NCBI GenBank assembly: GCA_031282385.1
Contig: JAITDV010000510.1
Span: 1 to 6,717 of the forward strand
Direction of reading: 5' to 3'
Length of the DNA stretch: 6,717 nt
From: Planctomycetaceae bacterium
GTDB lineage: Bacteria; Planctomycetota; Planctomycetia; Pirellulales; Thermoguttaceae
This document shows positions 5,365 through 6,717 of the stretch, one piece after another. Every line of letters begins with the position of its first letter. Position 1 is the stretch's first letter. The notes under the pieces were generated by a model, which saw only the letters and a list, made by a program, of their open reading frames with translations, made no database searches and was not told the DNA's origin. The translations under genes were made by a program, and so were the position numbers.

Positions 5365-5451
5365 TTAGGATGCAGAGGTCTTGGGAAATACGCTTTACTT
5401 GTTCATCCCCCTCCTTTGGACGGGTAAGGTTTTCTCAGACCTCTGTTTTTT
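5365..5451 (+). ncRNA. Candidate small structured RNA with anti-Shine-Dalgarno-like loop and intrinsic terminator
   Basis: Bases 5373-5445 fold into one long hairpin. The outer nine pairs are CAGAGGTCT (5373-5381) with AGACCTCTG (5437-5445). After a T/C mismatch come six pairs, GGGAAA (5383-5388) with 5430-5435. A four-base bulge TACG follows, then twelve pairs including G-T, CTTTACTTGTTC (5393-5404) with GGACGGGTAAGG (5418-5429). T6 follows directly (5446-5451), as in an intrinsic terminator. The 13-base loop ATCCCCCTCCTTT contains CCTCCTTT, which resembles the 16S rRNA anti-Shine-Dalgarno tail. It lacks the GGAA-loop signature of SRP RNA and is too short for 6S RNA. The simpler alternative is that it is only a long terminator for groEL2, whose stop is 110 bases upstream. 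Confidence 0.45.
5373..5451 (+). terminator. Intrinsic terminator (same stem-loop)
   Basis: The GC-containing nine-pair base of the stem followed at once by six T residues makes termination of rightward transcripts likely, whether these come from groEL2 or from a local promoter. On the opposite strand the stem is not followed by a T-run, so it would not stop folP transcription in the same way. Confidence 0.65.
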
Positions 5452-5534
5452 ATATATCGGGCGGGGATAATACTCTTAAAATTAAGTCGCAAAACATCGA
5501 CAGCGGCAGTCTATATTACACAATTCTCAGATTA

Positions 5535-5671
5535 TTATTAGACCTTTTCTCTAACCTAAAAATACATCAACGCAACAAAAAACCGCCTTTAACTCCTCCG
5601 AGACCACCCCTAATCCCTCCGAAGGAGGGGTCAGGGGTGGTTTCCTACAGGTTAGCGAAAAGGTCTAGTAA
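5535..5671. mobile_element. MITE-like element, copy 1, complete (137 bp)
   Basis: The ends are 23-base inverted repeats: 5535-5557 and 5649-5671 match as reverse complements except at two positions (core AGACCTTTTC and GAAAAGGTCT). No coding capacity lies between. The centre has a strong nested stem: ACCACCCCT (5603-5611) with AGGGGTGGT (5633-5641), enclosing CCCTCC (5615-5620) with GGAGGG (5624-5629) around GAA. A clear target-site duplication was not found. A second copy begins at 6602 in the same orientation. Small, non-coding, repeated and inverted-ended fits a miniature inverted-repeat element, though a REP/BIME-type hairpin repeat is an alternative. It sits where groEL2 and folP converge and may also act as a terminator. 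Confidence 0.65.
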
Positions 5672-5700
5672 CTATTCAGTCGTGAGGTATTAAATTTTCC

Positions 5701-5738
5701 TGTCCCGTTGGAGATGATACGTCGGTAGAAAGGGATCA
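5701..5738. repeat. Possible degenerate dispersed repeat
   Basis: The block starts TGTCCCGTTGGAG and has GTCGGTAGAAAGGGA at its end. I recall related CCCGT(N)GG...TCGGTAGAAA sequences as dispersed repeats in several bacterial phyla. That is memory, not a search, and only one copy is in this window. Confidence 0.3.
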
Positions 5739-5762
5739 ATAAAGATAAAACTAAAACTAGAA

Positions 5763-6581
5763 TTAAAGAGTAATATATTCTTTGTGAATTTCGTGTACAC
5801 GTATTATGTTTACGCCTTTTTTTATTAGTATTTTTGTAACAATTTTTGTTCCTTCTTCGCGGTTATTGAATTTTGCGGCTAGAAAACGTTTTCGCGAATG
5901 ACCGACTAGCAAAGGTGAGTTTATTGACAGAAAACGTTCCATGTTTTCGACAAGTTGCCAATTATGTTCGGACGTTTTGCCGAATCCCAACCCCGGATCA
6001 ACCGCAATACAATCCGAATCAATACCGGCATCAAACAACTCGTTACGCCGACAACTTAAATAATCCCAAACTTCAGACACAACATCATCATAGACCGGAT
6101 TGTCCTGCATTGTTGTCGGATTACCTTGACGATGCATTATGCAAATTGCCGATCCGGTTTCCCGCAATAATTGAATCATACCGTTATCTTCCGCAGAAAA
6201 AACGTCGTTAATTATGTTCGCGCCGGCGTTGATAGCTTCTTTTGCAACTGCTGTTTTGTTTGTGTCAACAGAAATTGGAATTTTATTGTCCGCCTTACGT
6301 ATTCCCGCAATCACTTCTACAACTCTACGCAATTCTTCTTCAACAGCAATTGGTTCCGAATTAGGTCGCGTACTCTCGCCCCCAACATCAATTATTCCTG
6401 CACCGGATTCCGCCAACTCCAAACCATGTCGAATTGCCGCCGAACTCTCAAAATATTTTCCGCCGTCAGAAAAACTGTCCGGTGTAACATTGACTATTCC
6501 CATAAAAATCGGAAACTCAGAAAATTCAATCCCGCCAAAACTAAGCCGCTTTAATTTTAGAACAGATTTATCTGTATTCAT
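5763..6581 (-). CDS. folP: Dihydropteroate synthase
   Basis: This enzyme joins p-aminobenzoate to 6-hydroxymethyl-dihydropterin diphosphate to give dihydropteroate in cytosolic folate synthesis, and is the target of sulfonamides. The 272 residues fit the TIM-barrel family. Motifs in order: MGIVNVTPDSFSDGG (27-41, Asn31), IIDVGGESTRP (63-73, Asp65, Arg72), ISVDTNK (103-109, Asp106), INDV (124-127), MHRQGNPTTM (149-158), VDPGLGFGKT (194-203, Asp195), VGHSRKRF (226-233, Lys231) and IRVHE (260-264, Arg261, His263). All substrate-binding residues known from E. coli are present, and the sulfonamide-resistance positions look wild type. The ATG at 6581 has no Shine-Dalgarno sequence; bases upstream are almost pure A/T. 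It is convergent with groEL2. A MITE-like copy begins 21 bp upstream of its start and another lies about 90 bp beyond its stop, so its promoter must lie in or beyond the repeat. Confidence 0.97.
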   Translation of the reverse strand: MNTDKSVLKLKRLSFGGIEFSEFPIFMGIVNVTPDSFSDGGKYFESSAAIRHGLELAESGAGIIDVGGESTRPNSEPIAVEEELRRVVEVIAGIRKADNKIPISVDTNKTAVAKEAINAGANIINDVFSAEDNGMIQLLRETGSAICIMHRQGNPTTMQDNPVYDDVVSEVWDYLSCRRNELFDAGIDSDCIAVDPGLGFGKTSEHNWQLVENMERFLSINSPLLVGHSRKRFLAAKFNNREEGTKIVTKILIKKGVNIIRVHEIHKEYITL

Positions 6582-6601
6582 TACAAAAAAAATTAAAAAA
6601 C

Positions 6602-6717
6602 TTATTAGACCTTTTCTCTAACCTAAAAATACATCAACGCAACAAAAAACCTACAACGAAAAACCGCCTTTAACTCCTCCGAGACCACCCCTAACCCCTC
6701 CGAAGGAGGGGAATAAG
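6602..6717. mobile_element. MITE-like element, copy 2, cut by the window end
   Basis: The first 50 bases are identical to 5535-5584, followed by a 14-base segment absent from copy 1. About 45 bases then match with one difference, up to the central GAAGGAGGGG. After that the sequence differs from copy 1 (AATAAG instead of TCAGGGGTGG). The right half and right inverted end lie outside the window. It shares the orientation of copy 1 and abuts the folP 5' end, where it may contribute to the folP leader or promoter. Confidence 0.65.

Larger units (their letters stand above)
5262..5762. other. 501-bp convergent intergenic region between groEL2 and folP
   Basis: No protein gene is supported. In order it holds a TATAAT promoter-like box (5332-5337), a long stem-loop ending in T6 (5373-5451), a complete small inverted-repeat element (5535-5671) and a sequence at 5701-5738 resembling a dispersed repeat. 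The 107-codon open frame starting at 5370 runs through both the stem-loop and the element and looks spurious. Confidence 0.6.

Noticed and set aside
5365..5451. SRP (4.5S) RNA or 6S RNA
   Set aside because: I checked both strands for the SRP apical GGAAGGAAGCAGC-type signature and found none. The hairpin is too short and lacks the central bubble of 6S RNA.
5370..5693. 107-codon plus-strand frame starting MQRSW
   Set aside because: It runs through the terminator-type hairpin and the whole inverted-repeat element, has no ribosome binding site, and has low-complexity Pro-rich content derived from the repeat.
6214..6621. 135-codon plus-strand frame, and others between 5873 and 6554
   Set aside because: These are antisense to folP, whose motifs are unmistakable.

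Overview
The window most likely comes from the chromosome of a planctomycete or a close relative in the PVC group. This rests on the order groEL, groES, groEL around a single groES, which I associate with Planctomycetota such as the Pirellula/Rhodopirellula lineage. It also rests on the character of the first GroEL, which has a Pro-His-Phe-Val-Thr-Asn stretch in the apical domain and an Asp-Ala-Arg-Ala-Ala segment before the nucleotide loop. No rRNA or other phylogenetic marker is present, so this is an inference from family memory. The DNA is moderately AT-rich, with long AT-rich intergenic stretches.

Layout, left to right. Bases 1-645 hold no convincing long gene. They contain a TATAAT promoter-like box, a short repeated motif and a possible 19-codon leader ORF. 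Bases 646-2328 (+) encode GroEL1, with a GTG start, a good ribosome binding site and a Gly-Met-rich tail. Bases 2329-2625 carry a 99-bp hairpin-bearing repeat just before groES (2626-2928, +). The 716-bp gap after groES has a 13-codon ORF with a strong ribosome binding site, a second copy of the 99-bp repeat (about 87% identical), a third partial copy, and two stem-loops before groEL2. Bases 3645-5261 (+) encode GroEL2, which has no Shine-Dalgarno sequence and no Gly-Met tail. Bases 5262-5762 contain a long stem-loop ending in T6, whose loop resembles the 3' tail of 16S rRNA, and a complete small element with 23-bp terminal inverted repeats. Bases 5763-6581 (-) encode dihydropteroate synthase (FolP). 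A second copy of the small element starts 21 bp upstream of folP and runs off the window.

How the genes work together: GroES is the lid for GroEL-type folding chambers, and the single groES here presumably serves both GroEL paralogues. The paralogues keep their ATPase residues but differ in the substrate/GroES-binding face, the C-terminal tail and the translation signals, which suggests divided roles. FolP belongs to folate synthesis and is convergent with the chaperonin genes; nothing links it to them functionally. The least explained items are the structured RNA candidate after groEL2, the shared repeat before groES and groEL2, and the pair of small elements bracketing folP.
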